Shown piece after piece: positions 56,001 to 62,887 of a stretch of 64,000 bases of DNA. Source of the DNA: Phycicoccus flavus (GTDB lineage: Bacteria; Actinomycetota; Actinomycetes; Actinomycetales; Dermatophilaceae); NCBI RefSeq assembly GCF_004025965.2, contig NZ_SAYU02000009.1, forward strand, positions 17,168-81,167, given 5' to 3'. The position numbers and the translations under genes were made by a program. Positions within the stretch are counted from its first letter, which is position 1. Each line of letters starts with the position of its first letter. The notes under the pieces are model-generated. The model ran no database searches. It saw only the letters and a program-made list of their open reading frames with translations, and was not told the origin of the DNA.

Positions 56001-58532
56001 GGCCGGCCGCGAGCCCGCGATCGAGATATGGCCCTCGGAGACCAGGGTGACGTCACCGCCGATCTGCGAGCCGTTCAGCTGGATGTCACAGCTGGCGTAG
56101 TAGACCCCGGAGGGCAGGGCCGACTGCACGTCGTGCCACGAGCCGCCGGAGCACCGGTCGCTCATGTCGTGGTAGGCGGCGCCGACCTCGCCGGCCACGG
56201 GGCCGCCCGGGCGGTAGTCCGCGACCTTCCAGGTGACCGGGTAGGGGAGCACCACGGTCTTGCGCGGGTCGGGGGTGAAGTACTGCTTGTCGATGTTGGC
56301 GTCGAGCACGCCGGCGTAGGTGGTCTCGCCGAGCGCCTTCGTCGCGCCACCGACCGACAGCTTGCCGTTGGTGTGGATGCGCCCCTCGATGCGGCCGGCG
56401 CCGCCGGTCCAGGTGAGGGAGTCGGTGGTGCTCTGCGAGTTCGCCCAGACGGCGACCGGCCGCGCGACGGTGAAGCCCGCGAGGGTCTGCGTGGCGGTCC
56501 CGCCGTCGTCGTCGGTGAGGGTCGCCGTCACGCTGTAGGCGCCGGGCCTCGCGTAGACGTGCGACCCGATGAAGGTGCCCCAGCCGGCCCCGGCGGTGGT
56601 CACCGGGACGGTCGAGGTCGAGCCGTCGCCCCAGTCGACGGTCGCCTCGTGGGTGTCGCGCCACCCGGCGTCGGTGAGCCGGCCGTTGACCTGGGTCAGG
56701 CCACCCGCGAAGGCGTCGCCCGCCTCGAGCGTCAGGACGGGGTCGACGTTGCCGACCGTGACCAGGACACGGTCGGTGGCGGTGGAGCCGGTGCCGTCGC
56801 CGACGGTGAGCTCGACGAGGTAGCGGCCGTCGTCGGGGGCGACGAAGGTCGGGTGGGGGGTCGTGCGTCCGGCGAGGACGACGGGCGGGCCGCTGGACTC
56901 CACGACGCGCCAGTCATACACGAGCTCGCCGCTGATCTTCACGAGGTCCGAGCAGGTGGTGGTGTCCGACTCGCCGCCGGCGTCCTCGGCCGTGACGGTC
57001 AGGCACACCCGGTGGGTGCCGCTCGCGAGGTCGTCGGGCAGGTCGAAGGCGACCGGCAGCGTCGTGGGTCCGTCGGCGGGCAGGTCCAGCCCGGCGGAGA
57101 CGTCCACCGGGTCACCGTCGTCGACGGTGTAGGTGACCTTCGTCATCCTCGCGCCGATGATCTCGGGAAGGATGTCCGGCAGGTCGCTGACGGTGGGCAC
57201 GCCGGTGCAGGCGCCGCCGCTCAGGGTGGACAGGTCGCTCAGGCGGATGCCGACGCGGCCGATGGAGCACGAGCTGCCCTTGCCGACGGCGAAGGCCTGG
57301 AACTCCACCGGCGGCGAGCACGGCAGGATCGTCGAGAGGTTCTTGGAGTCGAAGGCCTCGCCGTCGGACATGAAGGCGGTGAGCAGCTTCGGCGACCCGG
57401 TGGAGGCCAGGAGCTGGCAGGAGAGCGTCGTCGGTGGCAGGAAGTTCGTGCCGCCGCCGATCCGCAGGCTGCGCAGCGCCTCCTCGACGTCGCGGACGCC
57501 GTCGCCGTCGAGGTCCGCGTCGGGGGCGAGCAGGGTGGCGACGTTGGCGGTGCCCGAGCGGGGGTCGAGGTCCAGCGCGCTGGCCGTGGTGCTGAACCTC
57601 ACGACCGCGACCTTCTCGACGGTGCCGGAGGCGACGATCTCGTCGAGCAGCTTCAGCGCGGCAGCGACCTCGCAGTCCAGGACGGTGTTGCTGGACCGGT
57701 CGCCGTTCGCGTCACCACCGCACGCGGCAGCGGTGGCGGTGCTTCCGGACACGTCGAGGACGAAGGCGACCGAGGTGTTCGTCACCGACTGGCCCTGGCC
57801 GACCTCGACCTCGCCGGTGGCGCGGATGCCCTGGGCATCGGGGTCCAGCCCCACGAGTCGGGCGCCGACGGAGGTCCCGCCGGGCAGGGTGTCCGCGACC
57901 TCGCTCGGCTGGAGGCCCGGGCGGGTGCTGGCCGTCGACGCGGTGCCGTCCAGGGTGACGACCGAGCCCTCGTCGACCTGCTGGTCCGGGCCGGCGGCGG
58001 CCTTCGGCGGCGAGACGGGGTCGGGGGTGGGCGGGTCCTGCGGCTTCTGGTCCGGGTCGTCGGTGATCCCGCCGCAGAACTTGAACCGGTTGTCGTCGTA
58101 GTCGCGGTCGCCCCCGCCGAAGAGGTCCTCGAAGCCGACGAGCGCGCACCCCTCGGTGTCGAAGTCGACGACGGCGTGCTCGATCCCGTCGGGGTTGCGC
58201 GTCCCCGGACCCGTCCGGAACTGGTGGCCCGCGACGTCGATGCCGAACACGAGCTCGGCGCCCGCCTGGTAGGGGCCGACGGGGACGACGGTGCCGACGT
58301 CCCGGTTCGTCGCGATCCGCACGACCTCGGGGTCGTAGAGGTGCAGGGTCGAGGTGTAGCCCGCGGACGCGGGCAGCACCTCGACGGTCACGGGCGCGCC
58401 GGTGGAGTACAGCCGGCCGCCGAGGACGGGGTCCGGGTCGGCGGTCTCGGCCGTGGCCGCGGGCGGCACGGCCAGCCCGGCGAGGAGGGCGAGAACGCCT
58501 GCGAGCGCGCTGGACCGGAGCCGTCGAGACAT
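49998..58532 (-). CDS. Giant secreted vWA/RHS polymorphic toxin
   Basis: 2844-aa secreted protein. Sec signal peptide about 1-28; DUF4114-like domain with VGFEDLFGGGDRDYDDNRF near 130-148; Pro-rich linker; vWA domain about 250-470 (MIDAS DVSGS near 260, then SDGEAF near 390); PKD domains about 560-690 (VDWGDGST); a beta-rich adhesin-like region about 698-912; DUF11-type repeats about 1310-1600 (GDTVRYTLVV, GDTLTYRTVV); RHS/YD shell about 1711-2640; RHS core MRARWYDPSIGRFVQEDP near 2643; end of core TDPSG near 2684. The last 160 residues are unrelated, Lys-rich and toxin-like, with GPDF and FFVELTTKS resembling a PD-(D/E)xK nuclease site. No LPxTG anchor is seen. SD AGGGG lies 9 nt before the ATG. 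Confidence 0.9.
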   Translation of the reverse strand: MSRRLRSSALAGVLALLAGLAVPPAATAETADPDPVLGGRLYSTGAPVTVEVLPASAGYTSTLHLYDPEVVRIATNRDVGTVVPVGPYQAGAELVFGIDVAGHQFRTGPGTRNPDGIEHAVVDFDTEGCALVGFEDLFGGGDRDYDDNRFKFCGGITDDPDQKPQDPPTPDPVSPPKAAAGPDQQVDEGSVVTLDGTASTASTRPGLQPSEVADTLPGGTSVGARLVGLDPDAQGIRATGEVEVGQGQSVTNTSVAFVLDVSGSTATAAACGGDANGDRSSNTVLDCEVAAALKLLDEIVASGTVEKVAVVRFSTTASALDLDPRSGTANVATLLAPDADLDGDGVRDVEEALRSLRIGGGTNFLPPTTLSCQLLASTGSPKLLTAFMSDGEAFDSKNLSTILPCSPPVEFQAFAVGKGSSCSIGRVGIRLSDLSTLSGGACTGVPTVSDLPDILPEIIGARMTKVTYTVDDGDPVDVSAGLDLPADGPTTLPVAFDLPDDLASGTHRVCLTVTAEDAGGESDTTTCSDLVKISGELVYDWRVVESSGPPVVLAGRTTPHPTFVAPDDGRYLVELTVGDGTGSTATDRVLVTVGNVDPVLTLEAGDAFAGGLTQVNGRLTDAGWRDTHEATVDWGDGSTSTVPVTTAGAGWGTFIGSHVYARPGAYSVTATLTDDDGGTATQTLAGFTVARPVAVWANSQSTTDSLTWTGGAGRIEGRIHTNGKLSVGGATKALGETTYAGVLDANIDKQYFTPDPRKTVVLPYPVTWKVADYRPGGPVAGEVGAAYHDMSDRCSGGSWHDVQSALPSGVYYASCDIQLNGSQIGGDVTLVSEGHISIAGSRPAFTPYLDGLFLLAGAQGDKAVDIAAKGSKFLGTIFAGAGQVSISGDDNRFFCGILGDRIRITGNGLDVRGAECGRAESAAAPALVPDLTTAVAKDAEAALPGETVGYDVTVRNERATLVVPALVGLQNVDASTATVAGWSLLLERRDTTTGDWSTLATAGSDAARVTTQPNAFAGVTYPSGADRVTGTTVAPGAWASWGTETVVTLTPQQTNTLLDPARTSGVRTHVSFDLTPDGIQARRLFTYGRDFGPEVRALTGDASDVSAHVVLPDGDALVVTPADEPGLGAIAPGAAVTLHEDHVVGAPKARGTGETDAGYLGRLLAADGSPLTTAAFALGSGGVGRLVAPLAHTTATRELPVVGISTVGPDSLPAGTSTTYGLKLANLGARPAGSMSTTATADDADLPVTGAPPSLTAGELGSGTATYAAPAGAVGPTTVRGEVTWQDTNGRTYGPTGSSRTVVRLAPATIQASLTDGLQVDVGGDGTVSPGDTVRYTLVVRNGGDVTLQGVSAELPAGADSTLVDGAATTPDGGRVENRDGTAWVTLPDIAGHASRTVTVDVRVADPLPAGVGEIATQGAVRATGVPSVQTDDPVLPGAADPTRTTVIRPNPALTAYLTGSLAVDADGNGAVSPGDTLTYRTVVTSVGTRDVTGIRYTLTPPAGTSLVAGSVGTTVGTVAAGDGVDVAIGTLAPYREATVDFRLKIAEPVPAGVTRIAVSGTVTSNELDPIPTDDPSTLTVGDTSVVVIGGSGTGENTGPVTSAVSLEEGSRVAMPTTVTADLAAAAGTTVTGWRVTVEPADGSGTAQTVGTGDGGGSTATVSAVLDPTILANGPYVVRVVSTSSDGGTTVTSVDVLVDGDFKPGRVTRSFVDHDVDLAGLPLRVERSYDSFDRSSGDFGVGWQASIADFTVSTNGPLGLGGWSAKSTTCGLIFCNLEYTSSVPHYVSVTWPDGRVEAFDLVGANSSTFFPPLAEATFRPRPGTDTTSELVAVNDTSLFFPGDGTALGGGFGIDGLYDPTVFRLTDLGGTEYVLDRDLGLRTARDRNGNTLTFTRDGVESSLGRSITYTRDASDRITSIVSPAGTSSYEYDAAGDLVASTGVDSARTTYTYEDHRLTGMTGPGGRSLGSIEYATDGRVLAYVDAEGNRTEVSTDVGARQETVTDPTGRLLTVLTYDAAGNLAREDAVADGETRTVRWTYDAARRVRTETDADGTVTFTRDDHGRILTATDQEGRGVTRTYDAAGNLKSERRTGATRSRLWGYDSVGNLTSTVGEDGVRTDFTLTAGLVTTVVRGGQITSRFAYDSLGRMTRSDDGAGSVRQVEYNDEGYETRVLDGTGAVLNEFVRDDLNRVTRMTDAAGRQRLFGYGDLGELLTQTDEAGKVTTFAYDDALRLTSVRDRNGAVTSLTHDRAGRVRTRTTPERTLTYTYSGFGDLRSVTDGSVAIRRGHDATGRTVREEVSGDGAPAYTLDYAYDGTGDLTEVTTPWGATTIGLDAAGNPDVVTDTRSGRFDLDVDDAGRLTRLARPNGVVEANTFDALGRLETRTQTRAGTALSTVRYGYDAQGRLASTQDDLGVETYGYDAESNLSTVDYADGSPFADESTTYDRMGNRTSWTGDPAAEVRYDAAGRLVQDATRTYAYDDEGNLVRRTERASGAVTTLAWNTDHTLRSVTAGGRTTTYGYDPFGRRTTRTVDGATTSWAYSGSSVVAELAGTGPAATVLQSFTVLPSSGEPLAATSADGTDVYPTLDRLGSVTSVYDGSGQSLSTTRYSAFGESRTTGGADALGGSYAFTGHAGGDDSGLMYMRARWYDPSIGRFVQEDPAGGLNAYAYVDNNPLAFTDPSGAMAAEYTLISEKNGVQIYAPAHLVGNATARAFAQTVAKLVNSVLQSQFRNALYRSLSAAERAAYRKAVQDGNFGLMNKFVGQAVHKATGEALKQSTSKGVYRTLGPDFKLVQSGKNFFVELTTKSQVTVKYGKAIGNGKYAAEYKDALIVVYRWPGSFLF

Positions 58533-58917
58533 GCGGAGGTACCCCTAGCCTGGGAGGTCGTCACTGCCCCCTCGGCCGTGACGGGTGGAGTTCTATCAGC
58601 GAACCCTCAGGGAGCGGAAGCCTTTCCGACGAAATTCGTCGGACTTTCGCGTCCGGGTGTCACGCCCGTCCCGCCAGTCACACCAGCCCCGGGCATGGCT
58701 TTTCGGAGAGCTTTCGATCGCAGGTCTTCTTCGCTGCGCTCGGAGCATTGGGTCCACGGGTTCGACGGCGATTGTCGAGACTGTGTCTCGACTGCGAACT
58801 GGGTTGTGCGGTAGGGGGATCGACACCCCCGGGGGTTTCTCGGAAATGGTCTTCCGGTGGCCGCCCCGGCAGGGGTCGAGCCATTGTCGGTGCGACGCGG
58901 AACACTGCCGGAACGGA
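58533..58917. other. Upstream region of the RHS gene with inverted repeats
   Basis: 385 bp without a gene, less GC-rich than its surroundings. It holds a perfect 17-bp inverted repeat (CCGACGAAATTCGTCGG, 58626-58642), about 95-110 bp upstream of the RHS start, and an 8-bp hairpin (GTCGAGAC/GTCTCGAC, 58774-58792). A GATAGA stretch on the minus strand near 58613 could be a -10. No tRNA or c-di-AMP riboswitch was found. Confidence 0.5.
58626..58642. promoter_or_regulatory. Perfect 17-bp inverted repeat, operator-like
   Basis: CCGACGAA-A-TTCGTCGG, 8-bp arms around one base. Position upstream of the RHS gene fits a dimeric repressor or activator site; the protein is unknown. Confidence 0.45.
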
Positions 58918-59090
58918 CCGCTTCCGAGCCCCTGTGCAGATCGCCGTCGACTGTCGCGACCCCGGTGCCGTCGTGCAGTTCCGGGACGCGGCCCTCGAGG
59001 CCGATGGGCGCGGCGGGTGGCCGAGCACGACGACCTCGGGTGCACTGGGTGACGCTGCAGGACCCGGAGGGCAACGAGCTCTGCGTCTGA
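58918..59090 (+). pseudogene. Deleted VOC-domain gene remnant
   Basis: The start (APVQIAVDCRDPGAVVQF) and the end (VHWVTLQDPEGNELCV) match the intact VOC protein at 47818-48261, but the middle of about 270 bp is missing and the two ends are in different frames. Upstream bases also match (GGAACACTGCCGG against GGCACACTGCGG). The remaining 248 bp to the next gene hold nothing recognised. Confidence 0.75.
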
Positions 59091-59338
59091 GCCGTTCTCG
59101 CCGCCGGCACCACCTGGGCCGACGCCGGGGTCGGCCGGACGGCGACGGGCATCGGCCGAACGGTGCGTCGTCGCCCGGACCCGCCCCGACCCGCCCGGGG
59201 TCCGGGTCATGGTCGGACGTGGTCCGCCGAGCAGGGGCTCCGGCGGCCGACGGTGTCCGGTCGCCGGCCGGTCACCGCGCCTCTCGCATCCCTGCGCGGG
59301 CGGCTCCCGCAGCCGCGCGCCCGACTCCCCGAGGTCCC

Positions 59339-60787
59339 GTGTCCCGCCTCCGCACCCTCCTGACGTCCTTCGGCGTCCTCGCCCTGCTCCTCCTCGCCGG
59401 CCTCACGCCGGCGCCGGCCGCCCACGCGGCCGGGACGGGCGACGACTACCCCGCGGCCCTGCGGACCGCCGCCAAGGACTCGCTCGTCGACCCGTGGCGC
59501 TTCTACAACCGCGAGTGCGTCTCCTTCGTCGCCTGGCGGCTCAACCAGCAGGGCGGGACGACGTCGGCCCCGTGGTCCTTCTCGAACTTCATGACCGGCC
59601 CCAACGGGACGTCGGTGCAGTTCGGCAACGCCTACCAGTGGCTCGACGCCGCGAGGAAGGGCGGCTGGACCTACGACCGCACGCCCCGCGTCGGCGCTGT
59701 GGCCTACTGGGACGTCGGTCAGGCGTCGGCGACCTCGCTCGGCCACGTCGCCGTCGTCACCGAGGTCAACGCCGACGGCACGGTCGACATCGAGGAGTAC
59801 AACTGGTCGACGCGTGGCGGCTACGGGCAGCGCTCGAACGTGCGGGCCCCGTACTACCTCCACATCCGCGACGAGGACCCGGTGACGCGCGTGACCGCGA
59901 GCACCCGCTACGCCCTCTCCGCCCGCACCAGCGCCACCGCCTTCCCGGCCGGCGTCCCGGTCGCGTACGTCGCCACGAGCGCCCGCTACGCCGACGGCCT
60001 GACCGCCGCCCCCGCGGCGGCCCGCGGCAGCGGACCGCTGCTCCTCGTCGGCCGGACGACCTTCCCCTCCAGCGTGGCCGCCGAGCTCGCGCGCCTGCGC
60101 CCCGCCCGCATCGTCGTCATCGGCGGGCCGGCGGTCGTCTCCGACGACGTCGTCGCCGCCCTCGCCGGCTGTACCACCGGGACGGTGAGCCGGGTGACCG
60201 GCGCCACCCGCTACGAGCTGTCCGCCCGGACCAGCGCCGCCGCCTACCCGGCCGGGGTGCCCGTCGCGTACGTCGCCACCGGGGGCCGGTACCCGGACGG
60301 CCTGTCCGCCGGTCCGGCCGCGGCCGTCGGCGGCGGCCCGCTCCTCCTCACGCCGCGCGGGTCGCTGCCCGCGGCGACGGCGGCGGAGCTGAAGCGCCTG
60401 CGCCCCGGCCGCATCGTCGTCGTCGGCGGGCCGACGATCGTGTCCGACGACGTCGTCGCCGCCCTGCGCGGGCTGACGAGCGGCTCGGTGACCCGGGTGC
60501 TCGGCGCGAGCCGCTACGTGCTGTCGGCCCGCCTCAGCGCCACGGCGTTCCCGGCCGGGGTGCCCGTCGCGTACGTCGCCACCGGCAGCCGGTACGCCGA
60601 CGGGCTCTCCGGGAGCGCCGCGGCGTCCGCGAAGGGCGGGCCGCAGCTGCTCGTCCCCGCCGACTCGCTGCCCGCCGCCACCGTTGCCGAGCTCACCCGC
60701 CTGCGGCCCGCCCGGATCGTCGTCCTCGGCGGCCCGTCCGCCGTGTCGGCCGCGGTCCTCGACGCGCTCGGGGCCTACGTGCGCTGA
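59339..60787 (+). CDS. Secreted CHAP-domain hydrolase with three cell-wall-binding repeats
   Basis: 482-aa secreted cell-wall enzyme. Signal peptide about 1-30 (LLTSFGVLALLLLAGL...AHA). CHAP amidase/endopeptidase domain about 40-175 with catalytic Cys60 in NRECVSFV and His136 in LGHVAVV. Then three cell-wall-binding-2 repeats of about 100 residues, each with RYxLSARxSA, GVPVAYVAT, YxDGLS and RPxRIVVxGGP. These repeats anchor proteins non-covalently to the wall. The GTG start has only a weak GAGG upstream. It may help the nearby giant RHS protein cross the wall, but it could equally act in growth. Confidence 0.9.
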   Translation: MSRLRTLLTSFGVLALLLLAGLTPAPAAHAAGTGDDYPAALRTAAKDSLVDPWRFYNRECVSFVAWRLNQQGGTTSAPWSFSNFMTGPNGTSVQFGNAYQWLDAARKGGWTYDRTPRVGAVAYWDVGQASATSLGHVAVVTEVNADGTVDIEEYNWSTRGGYGQRSNVRAPYYLHIRDEDPVTRVTASTRYALSARTSATAFPAGVPVAYVATSARYADGLTAAPAAARGSGPLLLVGRTTFPSSVAAELARLRPARIVVIGGPAVVSDDVVAALAGCTTGTVSRVTGATRYELSARTSAAAYPAGVPVAYVATGGRYPDGLSAGPAAAVGGGPLLLTPRGSLPAATAAELKRLRPGRIVVVGGPTIVSDDVVAALRGLTSGSVTRVLGASRYVLSARLSATAFPAGVPVAYVATGSRYADGLSGSAAASAKGGPQLLVPADSLPAATVAELTRLRPARIVVLGGPSAVSAAVLDALGAYVR

Positions 60788-60845
60788 CGGAACCCGCGGC
60801 CACATCTCCGTCTGCGGACAGAGGCGGAGCGGCCCCGGCGCGCCC

Positions 60846-60851
60846 TAGCAT
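60846..60851 (+). promoter_or_regulatory. -10 box of histidine kinase gene
   Basis: TAGCAT, 7 nt before the ATG; leaderless. Confidence 0.5.
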
Positions 60852-60858
60852 GCGGCGC

Positions 60859-62055
60859 ATGGACGGCGAACCGCCGCGGGCGCGGTGGACGAGGTGGGCC
60901 CGTACGGAGCGGCTGCCCGACTCCCTCCTGGGCCTCTGCGCGGCGGCCTGGGCGGTGGGCTCGCTGCTGGCCACCGACACCGCTGCCATCGACCCCGCCC
61001 TCCGGGGTCCGGACGTGCTCTCGGTGCTCGCCACCCTCGTCGCCGGGCTCGCGCTCGCGTGGCGCCGCACCCACCCCGCCCCGTCCTACGCGGTGCTCGT
61101 GGGCGGCGCCACGCTCGTCAGCGTGTCCGGGCACTTCGTCGGCGCCCTGTCCCTGCTCGTGCCGTTCGGGCTCTACTCCCTCACCGTCCACGGCCGCCGG
61201 CGGGACGCGCTCGGCGGGCTCGCCGTCACGGCCGCGGTCTTCGTCGGGCTCGCCGTCCTCGGGGTGCCGGACCTGCGCACGTCCGACGCACTGACCGCCG
61301 TGGCGATCCTCGTGGCGTCGTGGGCGCTCGGCGAGGCCATCCGGGCCCGGCGCGAGCGGCAGGCCGGACGGCTGCGCCTCGCGGAGCAGCAGGCGGTGGC
61401 CGCGGAGGAACGGGCCGCCCGCGCCGCCGCCGACGAGCGCCTGCGGATCGCCCGCGAGCTGCACGACGTCGTCGCGCACAGCCTGTCGCTCATCGCCGTG
61501 CAGGCGGGGGTGGGAGCGCACGTCATCGACCGCGACGTCGCCGCCGCCCGACGCTCCCTCGACGTCATCGCCGACTCCAGCCGCCGGGCGCTGGACCAGA
61601 CCCGCTCGCTGCTCGGCGTGCTCCGGGAGTCCGAGGAGCGCGGGGACCGCCCGCCCACCCCGTCCCTGCAGGACCTGGCCGAGCTCGTCGACGACGTGCG
61701 CGCCACCGGCCTGCACGTCGACCTCGCGCAGGCCGGGGACCCCGAGCGGCTCGACGCCCTCGTCTCCCTCACGGCCTTCCGGGTCGTCCAGGAGTCGCTG
61801 ACCAACGTCGTCCGGCACTCGGCCGCCGACCGCGCCGCGGTGTCGCTCGACATCGGGGCGCGCACCGTGCGCGTCGAGGTCACCGACCCCGGACCGCCGC
61901 GGGACGGCTCGCGCGTCCAGGGCGCGGGCCACGGGCTGCGTGGCCTGGAGGAGCGCGTCGGCCTCGCCGGGGGACGCCTCTGCGCGGGCACCGACGGCGT
62001 GGGCTTCGCGGTGCGCGCGGAGCTGCCCGCCCGCGGCCGGACGGGGCAGGCATGA
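60859..62055 (+). CDS. Sensor histidine kinase (HisKA_3 type)
   Basis: 398-aa membrane kinase. About four to five membrane helices at 25-165, a coiled coil rich in Arg/Ala, then RIARELHDVVAHSLSLIAV with the phospho-His at 202. The ATPase domain (about 295-395) has the N box ESLTNVVRHS and G box GHGLRGLEERV. It resembles common actinobacterial NarL-partner kinases; the signal is unknown. Leaderless start. It overlaps the response regulator by 4 nt. Confidence 0.92.
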   Translation: MDGEPPRARWTRWARTERLPDSLLGLCAAAWAVGSLLATDTAAIDPALRGPDVLSVLATLVAGLALAWRRTHPAPSYAVLVGGATLVSVSGHFVGALSLLVPFGLYSLTVHGRRRDALGGLAVTAAVFVGLAVLGVPDLRTSDALTAVAILVASWALGEAIRARRERQAGRLRLAEQQAVAAEERAARAAADERLRIARELHDVVAHSLSLIAVQAGVGAHVIDRDVAAARRSLDVIADSSRRALDQTRSLLGVLRESEERGDRPPTPSLQDLAELVDDVRATGLHVDLAQAGDPERLDALVSLTAFRVVQESLTNVVRHSAADRAAVSLDIGARTVRVEVTDPGPPRDGSRVQGAGHGLRGLEERVGLAGGRLCAGTDGVGFAVRAELPARGRTGQA

Positions 62056-62714
62056 GGACCCGGGTCGTGGTCGTCGACGACCAGGACCTCGTCCGCGCCG
62101 GGTTCGTCCTGCTCCTGTCCAGCGACGACACCCTCGAGGTCGTCGGGGAGGCCCGCGACGGCCTCGACGCGGTCGCCACCTGCCGGCGCACCGGCCCCGA
62201 CGTCGTCCTCATGGACGTCCGGATGCCGCACCTGGACGGGCTCACCGCGACCCGGCAGATCCTCGCCGACCCCGCCTGCGCCCGGACGCGGGTCGTCGTC
62301 CTCACGACCTACGACGAGGACGCCGTCGTCGTCGACGCCCTCCGGGCCGGGGCGAGCGGCTTCCTGCTCAAGGACACCCGCCCCGAGCGCCTCCTCGACG
62401 CCGTCCACGTCGTCGCCGCCGGCGAGGCGCTGCTGCACCCCACGGTGACGCGGCGCCTGATCGAGCGCTTCGCCGCCCTGCCCGCCCCACGCGAGCGGGT
62501 CGCCGACGGGGTGCTCACCGACCGCGAGCGCGACGTGCTGCTCGCGGTGGCCGCGGGGCTGTCGAACCGGGAGATCGCCGCCCGGCTGCACCTGGGGTAC
62601 GGGACGGTGAAGACGCACGTCAGCCACCTGCTGACGAAGCTGGACTGCCGCGACCGGGCCCAGCTCGTCGTGTGGGCCTACGAGTCCGGCCTGGCCCGGC
62701 CCGGATCGGGCTGA
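62052..62714 (+). CDS. NarL/LuxR-family response regulator
   Basis: 220-aa partner of the preceding kinase (ATGA overlap). Receiver domain about 1-125 with Asp10/Asp11 and phospho-acceptor Asp55 in VVLMDVRMP, FLLKDTRP with the conserved Lys. LuxR helix-turn-helix about 150-212 (LTDRERDVLLAVAAG, NREIAARLHLGYGTVKTHVS). In similar gene orders such regulators often control adjacent transporters or proteases; here a CPBP protease follows. Confidence 0.93.
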   Translation: MRTRVVVVDDQDLVRAGFVLLLSSDDTLEVVGEARDGLDAVATCRRTGPDVVLMDVRMPHLDGLTATRQILADPACARTRVVVLTTYDEDAVVVDALRAGASGFLLKDTRPERLLDAVHVVAAGEALLHPTVTRRLIERFAALPAPRERVADGVLTDRERDVLLAVAAGLSNREIAARLHLGYGTVKTHVSHLLTKLDCRDRAQLVVWAYESGLARPGSG

Positions 62715-62887
62715 GGCCCCGCACGCCCGCGGGTCCGACCGGCGCCGCCCCGTGTCCCGGGAGGGGGCCGCCTCCGTCCCGGGACAGAGGCGGACCGGGG
62801 TCCCGGGACGGGCGCGGTGGGGCCCGCCGGGACGGGACCGTGGTGTCAGCCCGGGAACGGCCCGGGCACCGTCACCCAGGAGCCACC

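Noticed and set aside
52671..58814. A 2047-codon open frame on the plus strand opposite the RHS gene
   Set aside because: It is a mirror of the minus-strand coding sequence in very GC-rich DNA: low-complexity Gly/Val/Arg/Asp composition and no domains, while the minus strand has clear domain motifs throughout.
58811..58840. T-arm-like hairpin (GGGGG-ATCGACA-CCCCC) suggesting a tRNA
   Set aside because: The 7-nt loop does not start TTC, and no acceptor, D-arm or anticodon arm can be built around it.
58596..59210. A 204-codon minus-strand frame upstream of the RHS gene
   Set aside because: Arg/Ser/Pro-rich with no motif; it runs antisense through the VOC remnant and has no start signal.
58750..59338. 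Possible c-di-AMP (ydaO) riboswitch before the CHAP hydrolase gene
   Set aside because: Such riboswitches often precede wall hydrolases, but the conserved core sequence is not present on the plus strand here.
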